Both the position numbers and the translations under genes were made by a program. Below are positions 26,130 through 34,877 of a stretch of DNA of 64,000 nucleotides, piece after piece. Numbering within the stretch: position 1 is the stretch's first letter; each line of letters starts with the position of its first letter. This DNA is from Comamonas endophytica (lineage in GTDB: Bacteria > Pseudomonadota > Gammaproteobacteria > Burkholderiales > Burkholderiaceae_C), in NCBI RefSeq assembly GCF_023634805.2, contig NZ_CP106881.1:434001-498000 (forward strand), read 5' to 3'. Under the pieces are notes generated by a model. The model was not told where the DNA came from. It did not search any database and saw only the letters and a list, made by a program, of their open reading frames with translations.

Positions 26130-27821
26130 TTACTGCAGCCAGTCTCGGGGAATCTCCATGTCCTGCAGCGGATCGCGCGGCAGCACGCGGTGCACCAGCA
26201 CCAGCTGCGCCCAGCGCAGGCGCTCGGCGCTGCCGGTGCGGCTCGCCTCCCAGGCCATGGCGATGGCCGTGAAGCTGTTGTAGAGCGCCGAGGCCGCGGT
26301 GCGCGCCAGGCGCTCGCCCTCGCCATTGGCTTCGACGGCGGCCGCGGCAAACGCCGCCGCGCGCTCGAACGCAGACTGCAGCGCCTGCTTGAACGCGGGC
26401 GCGGCATCGGTCTCCTGCAGCAGCCCGGCCGCGTGGGCTTGCAGCGCCGCGAGCGAGTTCTCGCGGCGGATGGCGCGCAGCACGTCCAGCGCCACGATGT
26501 TGCTCGTGCCTTCCCAGATCGAGCCCAGGTGGGCATCGCGCACCAGGCGCGGGTCGCTCCATTCCTCGATGTAGCCGCAGCCGCCGCGCATCTCCATCGC
26601 ATCGCCCGTGACCTTGCGCGCGTCGCGGCAGGCGCGGAACTTGATCAGTGGCGTGAGGATGCGCAGCAGCGCGTAGCCGCCCTCCTCGCCCGCGTCGGAG
26701 CGCTGCAGCGCCTGCGCCGTCTGCAGCACCATGGTGCGCGCCTGCTCCGAGCGGATGCGCAGTTTGTCGAGCTGGCGGCGCATCAGCGGCATGTCCTGCA
26801 GCGCCTTGCCGAAGGCGTGGCGCTCCTGCGCGATGTACTCGGCCTCGGCCACGGCGCGGCGCATCATGCCGGCGGCGCGCACGCCGTTCGACAGGCGCGA
26901 GTTGTTCACCATGTCGGCCATCTGCGCGAAGCCCCGCCCCTGCTCGCCCACCAGATACGCCACGGCGCCGTCGAGCGTGATCTCGCCGCTGGCCATGGAG
27001 CGCGTGCCGAGCTTTTCCTTCAGGCGGATGATGCGGTAGTGGTTGGCGCTGCCGTCGTCGAGCAGGCGCGGCAGCAGGAACAGCGACACTCCTTTCATGC
27101 CCGCGGGATCGCCTTCGACGCGCGCCAGCACCATGGCAAAGGCCGCGTCCGGGTTCGAGCAGAACCATTTGTCGCCCGTCAGGCGCCAGGAGCCGTCGGC
27201 ATGCGGCGCGGCCAGGGTCTGGGTGTTGGCGATGTCGGAGCCGGCCGCCTGTTCGGTCATGAACATCGCGCCCTGCGCCTGCTCCTCGAAATCCGTGGCG
27301 GTGAGCTGCGCCCAGTATTTGTCGACCAGTTGCGGCGCGCCGAACTTGCGCAGCGTGCGCGTCAGCGAGTCCGTCATGGACAGCGGGCAGCACAGGCCGA
27401 ACTCCGCCTGAACGAACAGATAGGTCAGGGCGTATTTGGCCAGCGGCGGCAGCCTGCCCTTCCAGCCCAGCACGCCCTCGCGGTGCGACATGATCGCCAG
27501 GCCGAAGTCGCCATAGGCCACGCGCTCCATCTCCACGTAGGCCGGGTGCTTGTCGATGCGCTGCGCGTCGCGGCCGGTGCGCGTGCGGTGCGAGAGCGTG
27601 GGCGGGTTCTTGTCGGCCACCAGCGCCAGCTCGTCGAGGCGGCCGCCTGCCAGCTCCCCCATGCGCTTGAGGTAAGGCTGCAGATGCGCGTTGACATCGG
27701 GCGGCAGGTACAGCTGCAGCAGTGGCGTGAACTGGGCGTCCGTCGTGTAGAGATTGCTGCCATGGCGGTCGGGCACGGGATGCGCGGCAACGCTGATGGC
27801 AGGGGAATGGGCAGCGCTCAT
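26130..27821 (-). CDS. Acyl-CoA dehydrogenase (AidB-like)
   Basis: FAD-dependent acyl-CoA dehydrogenase of 563 aa, longer than the ~380-aa short-chain type and with the AidB-like N-terminal extension. Visible are AMFMTEQAAGSDIANTQT, GDKWFCSNPDAAFAMVLAR, the flavin region RSMASGEITLDGA, MEMRGGCGYIEEW and the catalytic-Glu block SIWEGTSNIVALDVLR. GGAG lies upstream of ATG 27821. It is the first gene of the operon and divergent from a LysR regulator. Substrate is unknown; in AidB itself the role is DNA protection, but the metabolic context here favours catabolism. Confidence 0.9.
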   Translation of the reverse strand: MSAAHSPAISVAAHPVPDRHGSNLYTTDAQFTPLLQLYLPPDVNAHLQPYLKRMGELAGGRLDELALVADKNPPTLSHRTRTGRDAQRIDKHPAYVEMERVAYGDFGLAIMSHREGVLGWKGRLPPLAKYALTYLFVQAEFGLCCPLSMTDSLTRTLRKFGAPQLVDKYWAQLTATDFEEQAQGAMFMTEQAAGSDIANTQTLAAPHADGSWRLTGDKWFCSNPDAAFAMVLARVEGDPAGMKGVSLFLLPRLLDDGSANHYRIIRLKEKLGTRSMASGEITLDGAVAYLVGEQGRGFAQMADMVNNSRLSNGVRAAGMMRRAVAEAEYIAQERHAFGKALQDMPLMRRQLDKLRIRSEQARTMVLQTAQALQRSDAGEEGGYALLRILTPLIKFRACRDARKVTGDAMEMRGGCGYIEEWSDPRLVRDAHLGSIWEGTSNIVALDVLRAIRRENSLAALQAHAAGLLQETDAAPAFKQALQSAFERAAAFAAAAVEANGEGERLARTAASALYNSFTAIAMAWEASRTGSAERLRWAQLVLVHRVLPRDPLQDMEIPRDWLQ

Positions 27822-27947
27822 GTGTATTTGTCTCCTCGAAAGCCGTGCGGCCATCGAGGACCGCATGGACAAATTCTGGAAATCAATGCCATTCGCGTCA
27901 AATATTATTAAAGTATCGATTCATATTTGAACCGAATTGATCGTCGC
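27822..27947. promoter_or_regulatory. Divergent control region, acyl-CoA operon and LysR gene
   Basis: AT-rich gap with the inverted repeat TTCA-TATT-TGAA at 27920-27931 next to the LysR start. Its size and position suit an autoregulatory LysR site. Confidence 0.45.
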
Positions 27948-28871
27948 ATGATCCCGCTGGAAACTCGCCAACTGCAGTACTTCGTGGTGCTGGCCGAGGA
28001 GCTGCATTTCAGCCGCGCGGCCAAGCGGCTTTGCATCTCGCAGCCGCCGCTGAGCATCGCCATCAAGCAGCTGGAAAGCACCCTCGATGCCCAGCTGTTC
28101 GAGCGCAACAGCCGCGGCGTGCGACTGACGCACGCGGGCCGGCACCTGCTGGCGCAGGCGCGCGACATCCTCGAGCGCACGCGCCGCGCGGCGGTGGACA
28201 CGCGTGCGGTGGCGCAGGGCATGGCCGGCAGCCTGCGCCTGGGATTCGTGGGCTCGAGCATGTACCGCGGCCTGCCCGAGGCACTCGAACGCATGCGCCT
28301 GCTCTACCCCGAGGTGCGCGTGGACCTGCATGAACTCAACAGCATCGACCAGGTGGCGGCGCTGCAAAGCGGCAAGATCGATCTGGGACTGATGCACACC
28401 ATGGCACCGCCGCCCGGCATGAGCGCGCAGACCATGGTCAGCGAAGCTTTCATCGCCTGCCTTCCGGCCGCGCACCGGCTGGCGCACCAGGCGCGGATCC
28501 CGGTGGCAGAGCTCGCCGACGAGCGCATGATCCTGTTTTCCGAGGCGGTGTCGCCGGATTACTTCCGCGTGATCCGCAGCATGTGCCAGCGCGCGGGCTT
28601 CGATCCCGAGCTGCGCCATGAAGTGCGTCACTGGCTTTCCGTGCTGTCGCTGGTGGCCGCGGGCCAGGGCGTGTCCCTGGTGCCGGCCTGTCTGGAACGC
28701 GCAGGCATGCAGGGACTGGCGTTCAGGCCGATCGCCGGCAAGACCCCGCTGTCCGTGCTGCAGGCCATGTGGCGCCCGCTGCCCGCGCACCCGCTGGTGC
28801 CGATACTGCTCGATCACCTGCAATCGGTGGCAGGCCGGCAGCGGCCCGCGCGCGCCAAGCCGGCGCGCTGA
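27948..28871 (+). CDS. LysR-family transcriptional regulator
   Basis: LysR-type regulator of 307 aa. The N-terminal domain ELHFSRAAKRLCISQPPLSI (residues about 17-36) is a typical helix-turn-helix of the CatR/BenM-like group, and the C-terminal effector domain includes LRLGFVGSSMYRGLPEAL. The ATG at 27948 gives the usual MxxLETRQLQYF start; a TTG seven codons earlier is less likely. It is divergent from the acyl-CoA operon, which it probably controls. It is convergent with cobT, 5 bp apart. Confidence 0.92.
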   Translation: MIPLETRQLQYFVVLAEELHFSRAAKRLCISQPPLSIAIKQLESTLDAQLFERNSRGVRLTHAGRHLLAQARDILERTRRAAVDTRAVAQGMAGSLRLGFVGSSMYRGLPEALERMRLLYPEVRVDLHELNSIDQVAALQSGKIDLGLMHTMAPPPGMSAQTMVSEAFIACLPAAHRLAHQARIPVAELADERMILFSEAVSPDYFRVIRSMCQRAGFDPELRHEVRHWLSVLSLVAAGQGVSLVPACLERAGMQGLAFRPIAGKTPLSVLQAMWRPLPAHPLVPILLDHLQSVAGRQRPARAKPAR

Positions 28872-28876
28872 ATGCC

Positions 28877-29956
28877 TCAGGCTGCCTCGGCCTCGGCCTC
28901 GGCCTTCTGCCCGTCCACGCCGGCCGACGCGAAGCTGGCCATCTCGCGCAGCATGGCACAGGCCGATTCCAGCAGCGGCCAGGCCAATGCCGCGCCCGAG
29001 CCCTCGCCCAGGCGCAGGCCCCAGTCCAGCAGCGGCTCGGCGCCCAGCGCCTGCAGCGCGATGGTGTGGCCGGGCTCGCCCGAGCGGTGGGCAAATACGC
29101 ATCGCTCCAATACGGTGGGGCGCAGCCGGCTCGCCACCAGCACCGCGGCCGTGGTGATGAAGCCATCGACCACGATCACGCGCCGCTCGTGCGCTGCCTG
29201 CAGCACCGCGCCCACCATGGCCGCGATCTCGAAACCGCCCATGGCCGCCAGCACCTCCAGCGGCTCGTGCGCCGCGTGGTGAAGCTCCAGCACCTCGCGC
29301 AGCACCGCCACCTTGCGCGCCACGCCCGCGGCATCGAGCCCGGTGCCCGCGCCGGTGACTTGGGCCACGTCCAGCGCGCACAGGCGCGCCAGCAGCAGCG
29401 AGGCGCTCGAGGTATTGCCGATGCCCATCTCGCCCAGCAGCACCGCGTTGCCCGGCAGCGCCTGCACCAGCAGCGCGCCATGGCGCATGGCTTCATCGCA
29501 CTGCGCGGCGCTCATCGCCGGCGCCGACGAGCAGTCCTGCGTGCCATGTGCCACCTTGCAGTGCCACAGCCGCGGCTGGCCGGGGACATGCGGGCGCGCG
29601 GCGATCTCGCGGGCCACGCCGCAGTCCACCACATGCAGGTCCAGGCCGTTTTGCCGCGCCAGGACACTCACCGCCGCGCCGCCGGACAGGAAATTGCGCA
29701 CCATCTGCCAGGTGACGTCGACCGGATAGGCCGACACGCCGCGCGCCGCCAGGCCATGGTCGGCGGCAAACACCAGCATCTGCGGCTGCGCGAGCCGCGG
29801 TGCCTCGCTATGCAGGATGCAGGCCAGCCGGTGCGCCAGACGCTCGAGCAGGCCGAGCGCGCCCAGCGGCTTGGTCTTCTGGTCGATCAGCGCTTGCACG
29901 CGCGCACTCCATGCGGTGTCGTGGATGGAGGGAATTTCAGGCAAAAAACGGGTCAT
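28877..29956 (-). CDS. cobT: Nicotinate-nucleotide--dimethylbenzimidazole phosphoribosyltransferase
   Basis: CobT makes alpha-ribazole 5'-phosphate from dimethylbenzimidazole and nicotinate mononucleotide, activating the lower ligand of B12. The 359-aa protein shows FAADHGLAARGVSAYP, LLGEMGIGNTSSASLLLA, TGAGTGLDAAGVARK and the catalytic-Glu loop RLGEGSGAALAW. A short Ala/Glu tail closes it. The partner for DMB supply, bluB, is at 34867. cobT is separated from the main cobalamin operon by two small genes and a terminator, so it may have its own promoter. Confidence 0.96.
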   Translation of the reverse strand: MTRFLPEIPSIHDTAWSARVQALIDQKTKPLGALGLLERLAHRLACILHSEAPRLAQPQMLVFAADHGLAARGVSAYPVDVTWQMVRNFLSGGAAVSVLARQNGLDLHVVDCGVAREIAARPHVPGQPRLWHCKVAHGTQDCSSAPAMSAAQCDEAMRHGALLVQALPGNAVLLGEMGIGNTSSASLLLARLCALDVAQVTGAGTGLDAAGVARKVAVLREVLELHHAAHEPLEVLAAMGGFEIAAMVGAVLQAAHERRVIVVDGFITTAAVLVASRLRPTVLERCVFAHRSGEPGHTIALQALGAEPLLDWGLRLGEGSGAALAWPLLESACAMLREMASFASAGVDGQKAEAEAEAA

Positions 29957-30068
29957 TGCGAAGCGGCCGGCGGGCAAGTGCAAAAACCGCAAGTATCGCC
30001 GGCCGCGGCAGCCAGGGGCCGCAGCGTACGCCATCCTGCGCCAGGTTCAGGGTCTTGCCGGCGCCATG

Positions 30069-30091
30069 AAAAAAGGCCCCGCAGGGCCCTT
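30069..30091 (-). terminator. Terminator after small exported protein A
   Basis: On the minus strand a GC hairpin (GGGCC... loop TGCG ...GGCCT-type pairing, plus-strand arms 30075-30079 and 30084-30088) is followed by six Ts (complement of 30069-30074). Confidence 0.7.
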
Positions 30092-30112
30092 GGTTCATGC
30101 GCGAGGCATGCC

Positions 30113-30625
30113 TCAGTTGCGCACCGGCACCTGCTCGGTGTACTCGCGCAGCACGCCACCATCGCGCACGCTGCCGCTGACATCGGAGGAGCGCACGCGG
30201 TTGGCGCACGACTGGCGGTCCTCCATCTCGCGGAACACTTCGCAGCGGGCTAGGGCGTTGCGCTGGTATTGGTCCATGCCTTGCTCGCCGCCACGCAGGC
30301 GGCCGGCACGCTCCTCGGCGCGCACGGCTGCGGCCTCGTGCTGATGCGGGTCTGCGTACTTGCCGCGCTGGCGCTGCTGATGCTCACCCTTGTGGCGCTC
30401 GCCCTTGTGGGCACGGTGGTGGCGCTCGCCCTTGCGGCCTTCCGTCATGTTGCCTTCGGTGCCGCGTGCCTGCGAGGGCGAAGCCTGGGACGGGGTCTGG
30501 GTGCTCGATTGCGGCGTGCCGACACTTGCCGGAGCCTGGGGAGTCTGCGCATTCACTGCGCCCATGGCGCAGATCGCAGCGGCACACAGAGTCATCTGCA
30601 CGGAGCGGGACCAAGTGGATTTCAT
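30113..30625 (-). CDS. Small exported protein A (His/Arg/Glu-rich, paralogue of 30858-31259)
   Basis: No family recognised. The 170-aa protein has a signal peptide (SVQMTLCAAAICAMGAVNAQ), a Ser/Thr/Gln linker (STQTPSQASPSQARG), then a His/Lys/Arg-rich middle (EGRKGERHHRAHKGERHKGE) and a Cys-containing C-terminus (NALARCEVFREMEDRQSCAN). The N-terminal ~55 residues match the neighbouring gene product closely, so the pair arose by duplication. AGGAG precedes the ATG. The His-rich stretch could bind metal, which is a guess. It lies between cobQ and cobT but nothing else links it to B12. Confidence 0.75.
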   Translation of the reverse strand: MKSTWSRSVQMTLCAAAICAMGAVNAQTPQAPASVGTPQSSTQTPSQASPSQARGTEGNMTEGRKGERHHRAHKGERHKGEHQQRQRGKYADPHQHEAAAVRAEERAGRLRGGEQGMDQYQRNALARCEVFREMEDRQSCANRVRSSDVSGSVRDGGVLREYTEQVPVRN

Positions 30626-30713
30626 GGGGTTTTCTCCTGAATGGGTGGATGGGACAGGAGGCGGCCGGATGCAGCCTCTGCAGCATGTTCCAGAGCTTGG
30701 GGCAGTTCGCTGC

Positions 30714-30764
30714 CCGGACTTATCAGCTCATCCCGCCTGAGCCTGCAGGAGGGAGCCTACAGTG
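30714..30764 (-). promoter_or_regulatory. Conserved upstream block of exported protein A gene
   Basis: A 51-bp block (minus strand: GTAGGCTCCCTCCT ... CTCAGGCGGG ... GCTGATAAGTC) is matched by 31348-31398 upstream of the paralogue. Both blocks begin exactly 89 bp before the respective start codon. A promoter for an alternative (ECF-type) sigma factor is one reading. Confidence 0.55.
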
Positions 30765-30804
30765 GTGGTGTGAACATGATGGATACACGGGGGCAGGCAT
30801 GAGA

Positions 30805-30824
30805 AAAGGCCCCGAAGGGCCTTT
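30805..30824 (-). terminator. Terminator after small exported protein B
   Basis: AAAGGCCC (30805-30812), loop CGAA and GGGCCTTT (30817-30824) form a perfect 8-bp stem. On the minus strand it is followed by TCTC, so the T tract lies mostly in the stem. It separates the two paralogous genes. Confidence 0.75.
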
Positions 30825-30857
30825 CGCCTATGCCAGCGGCATGCGCCGCCGGACTGT

Positions 30858-31259
30858 TTAGCGGCCGGTGGGGGAGCCAGCGGTGGAAGGCGAAGCCTGC
30901 GATGGGCGCATGGCTTCCATCTGCGATTGCGAAGGACCATGGTTGGTCGACGAGTGCGTACCGCGTGCATTCTTGCCGCTGTCAGGCGCGGGGGCGATGG
31001 TGGGCGAAGCCTGTGTGGGGCGCTGTGCTTCCATGGACGATTGCGAAGGCGCCGTGGGGGTCGAGCCATGCATGTCCTTGCGGGCATCGGGATTCTTGGC
31101 CAGCGTGGGCGAAGCCTGCACCGGAGTCTGGGTGCTCGAGGATTCAGCCAGCTTGGCTTGCGGCTGAGTCTGTGCATTGACTGCACCCATGGCGCAAGCC
31201 GCAGCAGCAGCACACAGGGTCATTTGCAGGGAGCGGGACAGGGTCGATTGCATGGTCAT
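30858..31259 (-). CDS. Small exported Ser/Pro-rich repeat protein B
   Basis: No family recognised. The 133-aa protein has a signal peptide (SLQMTLCAAAAACAMGAVNA) nearly identical to that of protein A. The mature part is low complexity and carries two copies of a ~37-residue repeat: SQSSMEAQRPTQASPT and SQSQMEAMRPSQASPS mark their ends, and KDMHGSTPTAP and KNARGTHSSTNHGP their middles. It has no cysteine in the mature part. It is probably disordered and periplasmic or surface-located. GAGGA lies 8 bases before the ATG at 31259. Confidence 0.75.
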   Translation of the reverse strand: MTMQSTLSRSLQMTLCAAAAACAMGAVNAQTQPQAKLAESSSTQTPVQASPTLAKNPDARKDMHGSTPTAPSQSSMEAQRPTQASPTIAPAPDSGKNARGTHSSTNHGPSQSQMEAMRPSQASPSTAGSPTGR

Positions 31260-31347
31260 AGTGGCGTTCCTCAGAGTGAAGGGGTAGGACAGATGAAGCT
31301 GCGGGGCAACCTCGTCGGTACAACCAGAGCTTGAGGCCGTTGCCTTG

Positions 31348-31398
31348 CCAGACTTATCAGCCCAGCCCGCCTGAGGTTGAAGGAGTGAACCTACATCC
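31348..31398 (-). promoter_or_regulatory. Conserved upstream block of exported protein B gene
   Basis: Minus-strand GTAGGTTCACTCCTTCAACC followed by CTCAGGCGGG and GCTGATAAGTC. It matches the block at 30714-30764 in sequence and in distance to the start codon (89 bp). It ends 5 bp before the cobQ stop. Confidence 0.55.
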
Positions 31399-31403
31399 TC
31401 TTT

Positions 31404-32909
31404 TCAGGCCGACGCAGCCGTACGTGCGAACCATTCATCCACCCCCGATGCCAAGCGGTCGAACACGCTGTCGAGCGTAGGTGCATTGGCGCCCAGCAGG
31501 GCCTGCAGCAGGTTGGCGTTTTCCAGCAGGCCATGCCAGTAGCTGCCCAGGATACGGCCGTCGATGCTTTGCCACACCAGGCCCGGCAGGCATTCGTGCA
31601 CGCCCTGGCCCGCTGCCACCATGTCGCCGCGCGGCCGGGTCTGGCCGTGGTGGATTTCATAGACCTGCAGCGCCAGCCCCGACAGCGCCTGCCAGGGAGG
31701 AGCAAGCTGGGGCATGGTCACTTCGGCGTGCAGCAGCTGCTTGTCGACGTCGAAGGCCGTGACCAGCGGCAGCAGCCCCAGGCCCGCCTCGTTGCCATCG
31801 ACACCATGCAGATCGATCAGCGCCTCGCCCAGCATCTGCAGTCCGCCGCAGATGCCCCACAGCCGCCCGCCCTGGGCCACATGCGCCGCCAGCGCGGCGT
31901 CGAGCCCCTGCGCGCGCAGCCAGCGCAGGTCGCTGGCCGTGGCCTTGGAGCCCGGCAGGATCACCCAGTCGGCTCCGTGCAGCTGCGCCGGGCTGCGCGC
32001 CCATACCAGGCGCACGCCGGGCACGTTCAACAGCGGCTGGAACTCGTCGAGATTGCTGGCGCGCGGGTAGGCCACCACCGCCACCGTGGTTTGCACCGGC
32101 GCTCCCGCGGCACCGTAGCCGGCGCCCGCGTCCTGTGCGCCGTCTTCCTCGGGCAGGCCGTGCTGCGCCAGCCGCGGAATCGTTGCCACGACCGGCACGC
32201 CCGTCAGGGCCTCGAGCATCTGCGGGGCGGGTGCCAGCAGCCGCGCATCGCCGCGGAACTTGTTGAGCACGAAGCCGCGGATCAGCGTCCGGTCCTCCTC
32301 CTGCAGCAGCGCCCAGGTGCCATACAGATGGGCAAACGCCCCGCCGCGGTCGATGTCGCTGACCAGCAGGCAATGCGCCTGCGCATGGCGCGCCACGCGC
32401 ATGTTGACGACATCGCTGGCCTGCAGGTTGATCTCCGCGGGCGAGCCCGCGCCTTCGATCACCACCACGTCGTTCTCGCTGCGCAGCGCATCGAGCGCCT
32501 TGGAGATGCGCGGCCAGACATGCCTGCCGCGCTCGCGCCAGGGCAGCTGGGTGAGGGCCTGGTCCACCTGCCCCAGCAGCACCACCTGGCTGCGCATGTC
32601 GGCCTCGGGCTTGAGCAGCAGCGGGTTCATGCGTACCTCTGGCGCGCAGCCCGCCGCCAGCGCCTGCAGGTATTGCGCGGTGCCGATCTCGCCCCAGCCG
32701 CCGCCGGGCGCGGGCACCACGCGCGCGTGGTTGCTCATGTTCTGCGCCTTGAAGGGCGCGACCTTGAAGCCCTGGTTGCGGTACCAGCGGCACAGCGCCG
32801 TGGCGACCCAGCTCTTGCCCGCGCCGCTGCTGGTGCCCAGCACCATGACGCACAGCGCGGGGCGCTGGCCCGGCACGGGCAGCGGAAGATGGGTGGTGTT
32901 TTTGTTCAT
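31404..32909 (-). CDS. cobQ: Cobyric acid synthase
   Basis: CobQ amidates four side chains of adenosylcobyrinic acid a,c-diamide using glutamine and ATP. The 501-aa protein has a P-loop (VLGTSSGAGKSWVATALCRW), FKAQNMSNHARV, the AGSPAEINLQASDVVNM block and a C-terminal glutamine amidotransferase domain with nucleophile Cys in WGICGGLQMLG and the His of GSYWHGLLEN. The start overlaps the stop of cobC (ATGA). It is the last recognised gene of the long riboswitch operon. Confidence 0.97.
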   Translation of the reverse strand: MNKNTTHLPLPVPGQRPALCVMVLGTSSGAGKSWVATALCRWYRNQGFKVAPFKAQNMSNHARVVPAPGGGWGEIGTAQYLQALAAGCAPEVRMNPLLLKPEADMRSQVVLLGQVDQALTQLPWRERGRHVWPRISKALDALRSENDVVVIEGAGSPAEINLQASDVVNMRVARHAQAHCLLVSDIDRGGAFAHLYGTWALLQEEDRTLIRGFVLNKFRGDARLLAPAPQMLEALTGVPVVATIPRLAQHGLPEEDGAQDAGAGYGAAGAPVQTTVAVVAYPRASNLDEFQPLLNVPGVRLVWARSPAQLHGADWVILPGSKATASDLRWLRAQGLDAALAAHVAQGGRLWGICGGLQMLGEALIDLHGVDGNEAGLGLLPLVTAFDVDKQLLHAEVTMPQLAPPWQALSGLALQVYEIHHGQTRPRGDMVAAGQGVHECLPGLVWQSIDGRILGSYWHGLLENANLLQALLGANAPTLDSVFDRLASGVDEWFARTAASA

Positions 32910-33925
32910 GTCGTCATGTCGAGAAGCTGCGCCGCGCGCCAGGCCTGGCCCAGCGCCTGCTGCGATGCCGGGGGCAGCACCCCCAGCCGGACCGCGCCAG
33001 GCAGCCCGAAGCTGCAAGTGTCGCGCAGTTTGATGCCGTGTTCGCGGCGCAGCCAGGCCAGGCGCGCGCCCATGCGCGGCCAATCCTCGGCCGGCCATCG
33101 CGCCACGAAATAATTGGCCAGGCTGCCGGGAACGACCTGCCAACCCAGTGCGGTGCAAAGCGCGATCTGCGCGTCCTTCCACCGTGCGAGCTGGGTGCGG
33201 CTGTGCGCGATCCATTGCTGCACCTCAGGAGTGGTCCACGCCTCCAGCAGCGCCACGCCATGCGCGCCCACCACCCAAGAGGCAGCCAGCGCCTGCAATG
33301 CCGCCACCTCGGCCTGCGCCCCTTCGGGCGCCACCGCATAGGCGGCGCGCACGCCGGTCATGCCCAGCGCCTTGTTGGGGGTCCAGACCTGCCAGGCGCC
33401 GGCGGGTAAGGCGCTGCGCCGGCCATCGAGGCGCAGCGGCTGGTAGGCGCAGTCCAGCACGCGCAGTTGACCGTCCGCTTCGGCCTGCCAGCGGGCCAGC
33501 GCCGGGTCGGCCTGGCCCAGCGGGCTCGAGGGTTCGCAGGCCCATTGCAGGGTGGCAGCGTCCTGCGGCCCAGGAGTGGGCGCGCTGCATTCCAAGCCCC
33601 AGGCGCGCGCCGCCTGCGCGTAGTCGCCATAGCTGAGCACGGGCAGCAGCACATGGCGCATGCCGCGGCGCGCCGCGTGGGCCGTGATGCGGAAGATGAA
33701 TTCGCTGGCGCTGCCGGCCAGCAGGATGCGCGCGGCATCGACGCCATGGAAGGCGCCCAGGCGCGCGCGCAGCGCCGTGTAGGCCGGATCGGGATACTGC
33801 TGCGCATGCGCGGCCCGCAGTGCCGCCAATGCCTGCGGGCAGGGGCCGCAGCTGTTGGCATTGGTGGAGAAGTCATGCGCGGGCACGCCCAGCGCATCGG
33901 TGCCGCCGTGGAGGTTTTCAGCCAT
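32906..33925 (-). CDS. cobC: L-threonine-O-3-phosphate decarboxylase / CobC aminotransferase-like
   Basis: PLP enzyme (CobD of Salmonella, CobC of Pseudomonas naming) that makes (R)-1-amino-2-propanol phosphate for the nucleotide-loop arm. The 339-aa protein has DFSTNANSCGPCPQALAAL, the LLAGSASEFIFRIT block and the PLP Lys in VWTPNKALGMTGVRAAYAV. ATG 33925 has GGAG five bases upstream. It overlaps cbiB by 8 bp and cobQ by 4 bp. It is shorter than the ~360 aa common in the family but complete in motifs. Confidence 0.93.
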   Translation of the reverse strand: MAENLHGGTDALGVPAHDFSTNANSCGPCPQALAALRAAHAQQYPDPAYTALRARLGAFHGVDAARILLAGSASEFIFRITAHAARRGMRHVLLPVLSYGDYAQAARAWGLECSAPTPGPQDAATLQWACEPSSPLGQADPALARWQAEADGQLRVLDCAYQPLRLDGRRSALPAGAWQVWTPNKALGMTGVRAAYAVAPEGAQAEVAALQALAASWVVGAHGVALLEAWTTPEVQQWIAHSRTQLARWKDAQIALCTALGWQVVPGSLANYFVARWPAEDWPRMGARLAWLRREHGIKLRDTCSFGLPGAVRLGVLPPASQQALGQAWRAAQLLDMTT

Positions 33926-34877
33926 AGGCACTCCAGAGCCCGCCCAGCGCAGTCAGCGCCGCCAGCAGATGCACCGCGCGGCGCGTCAGCTGCAGCGCGC
34001 TTTGCGTATGCCGCGCCTCGGGCGGGCGGGCCGCGGCATGCAGCACATAGGAACCGGGCTTGCCCAGGCGCACGTCGAGCGCCAGCGCCAGCGCCGCCAT
34101 CGGCCAGCCGCCATTGGGCGAAGGCGTGCGCCGGCTTTCGCACCAGAGCTTTGCCAGCGGCAGGCCGCCCGCGCCCAGCGCCAGCAGCAATGCGGTGAGC
34201 CGCGCCGGAATCCACGACAGCAGGTCGTCGGCATGCGCGGCCCACTTGCCGCCCCACTGCCAGTAGCGTCCGCCGCGCCAGCCGGGGTAGCCCCACATGG
34301 CGTCGGCGGTGTTGGCAAAGCGGTAGAGCGCGGCGCCGGGCAGGCCCAGCAGCGCGAACCAGAACAGCGGCGCCACCACCGAATCATTGAGGTTCTCGGC
34401 CAGCGTCTCCAGCGCGCTTTCACGCACCTCGGATTCGCTCAGCTGCGTGACATCGCGGCTCACCAGCCACGACAGGCGCTCGCGCCCGGCCTCCAGTGAC
34501 TGCTGCAGCGCAGCTTCCACCGCTTGCACTTCGGCCTGCAGCATGCGCCAGGCAAACAGCGGCTTGAGCAGCAGCGCCAGCAGCGGCACGGCCAGCCAGA
34601 CCGGTGCCTGGCCCAGCAGCCATTGCATCGCCGCGCAGCTGCCGGCAATTCCTGCGGCCAGCAGGCACCAGAGCGCTGCGCCAATGGCCCAGCGCCTGAA
34701 ATCAGGATCGCGCGCCTCGCTGGCACCCGCCCAGCGGCCTCCGGCTCCCAACAGCCGGCCCATGCCCACCACCGGATGCATCCGGGCAGGCGGCTCGCCC
34801 CACAGACGATCGATGAGCAGTGCCAGCAGCATTGCCGCGGCCGCGGCGCCCGCTCCCCCCACACCCTCAGCCCACAT
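33918..34877 (-). CDS. cbiB: Adenosylcobinamide-phosphate synthase CbiB/CobD
   Basis: Inner-membrane enzyme joining aminopropanol phosphate to adenosylcobyric acid. The 319-aa protein has several hydrophobic segments and the blocks ALLIDRLWGEPPARMHPVVGMG, SRDVTQLSESEVRESALETL, ENLNDSVVAPLFWFALLGLPG and the PNGGWPMAALALALDVRLGK region. It overlaps bluB by 11 bp and cobC by 8 bp. (cobD in the Pseudomonas naming.). Confidence 0.96.
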   Translation of the reverse strand: MWAEGVGGAGAAAAAMLLALLIDRLWGEPPARMHPVVGMGRLLGAGGRWAGASEARDPDFRRWAIGAALWCLLAAGIAGSCAAMQWLLGQAPVWLAVPLLALLLKPLFAWRMLQAEVQAVEAALQQSLEAGRERLSWLVSRDVTQLSESEVRESALETLAENLNDSVVAPLFWFALLGLPGAALYRFANTADAMWGYPGWRGGRYWQWGGKWAAHADDLLSWIPARLTALLLALGAGGLPLAKLWCESRRTPSPNGGWPMAALALALDVRLGKPGSYVLHAAARPPEARHTQSALQLTRRAVHLLAALTALGGLWSAYG

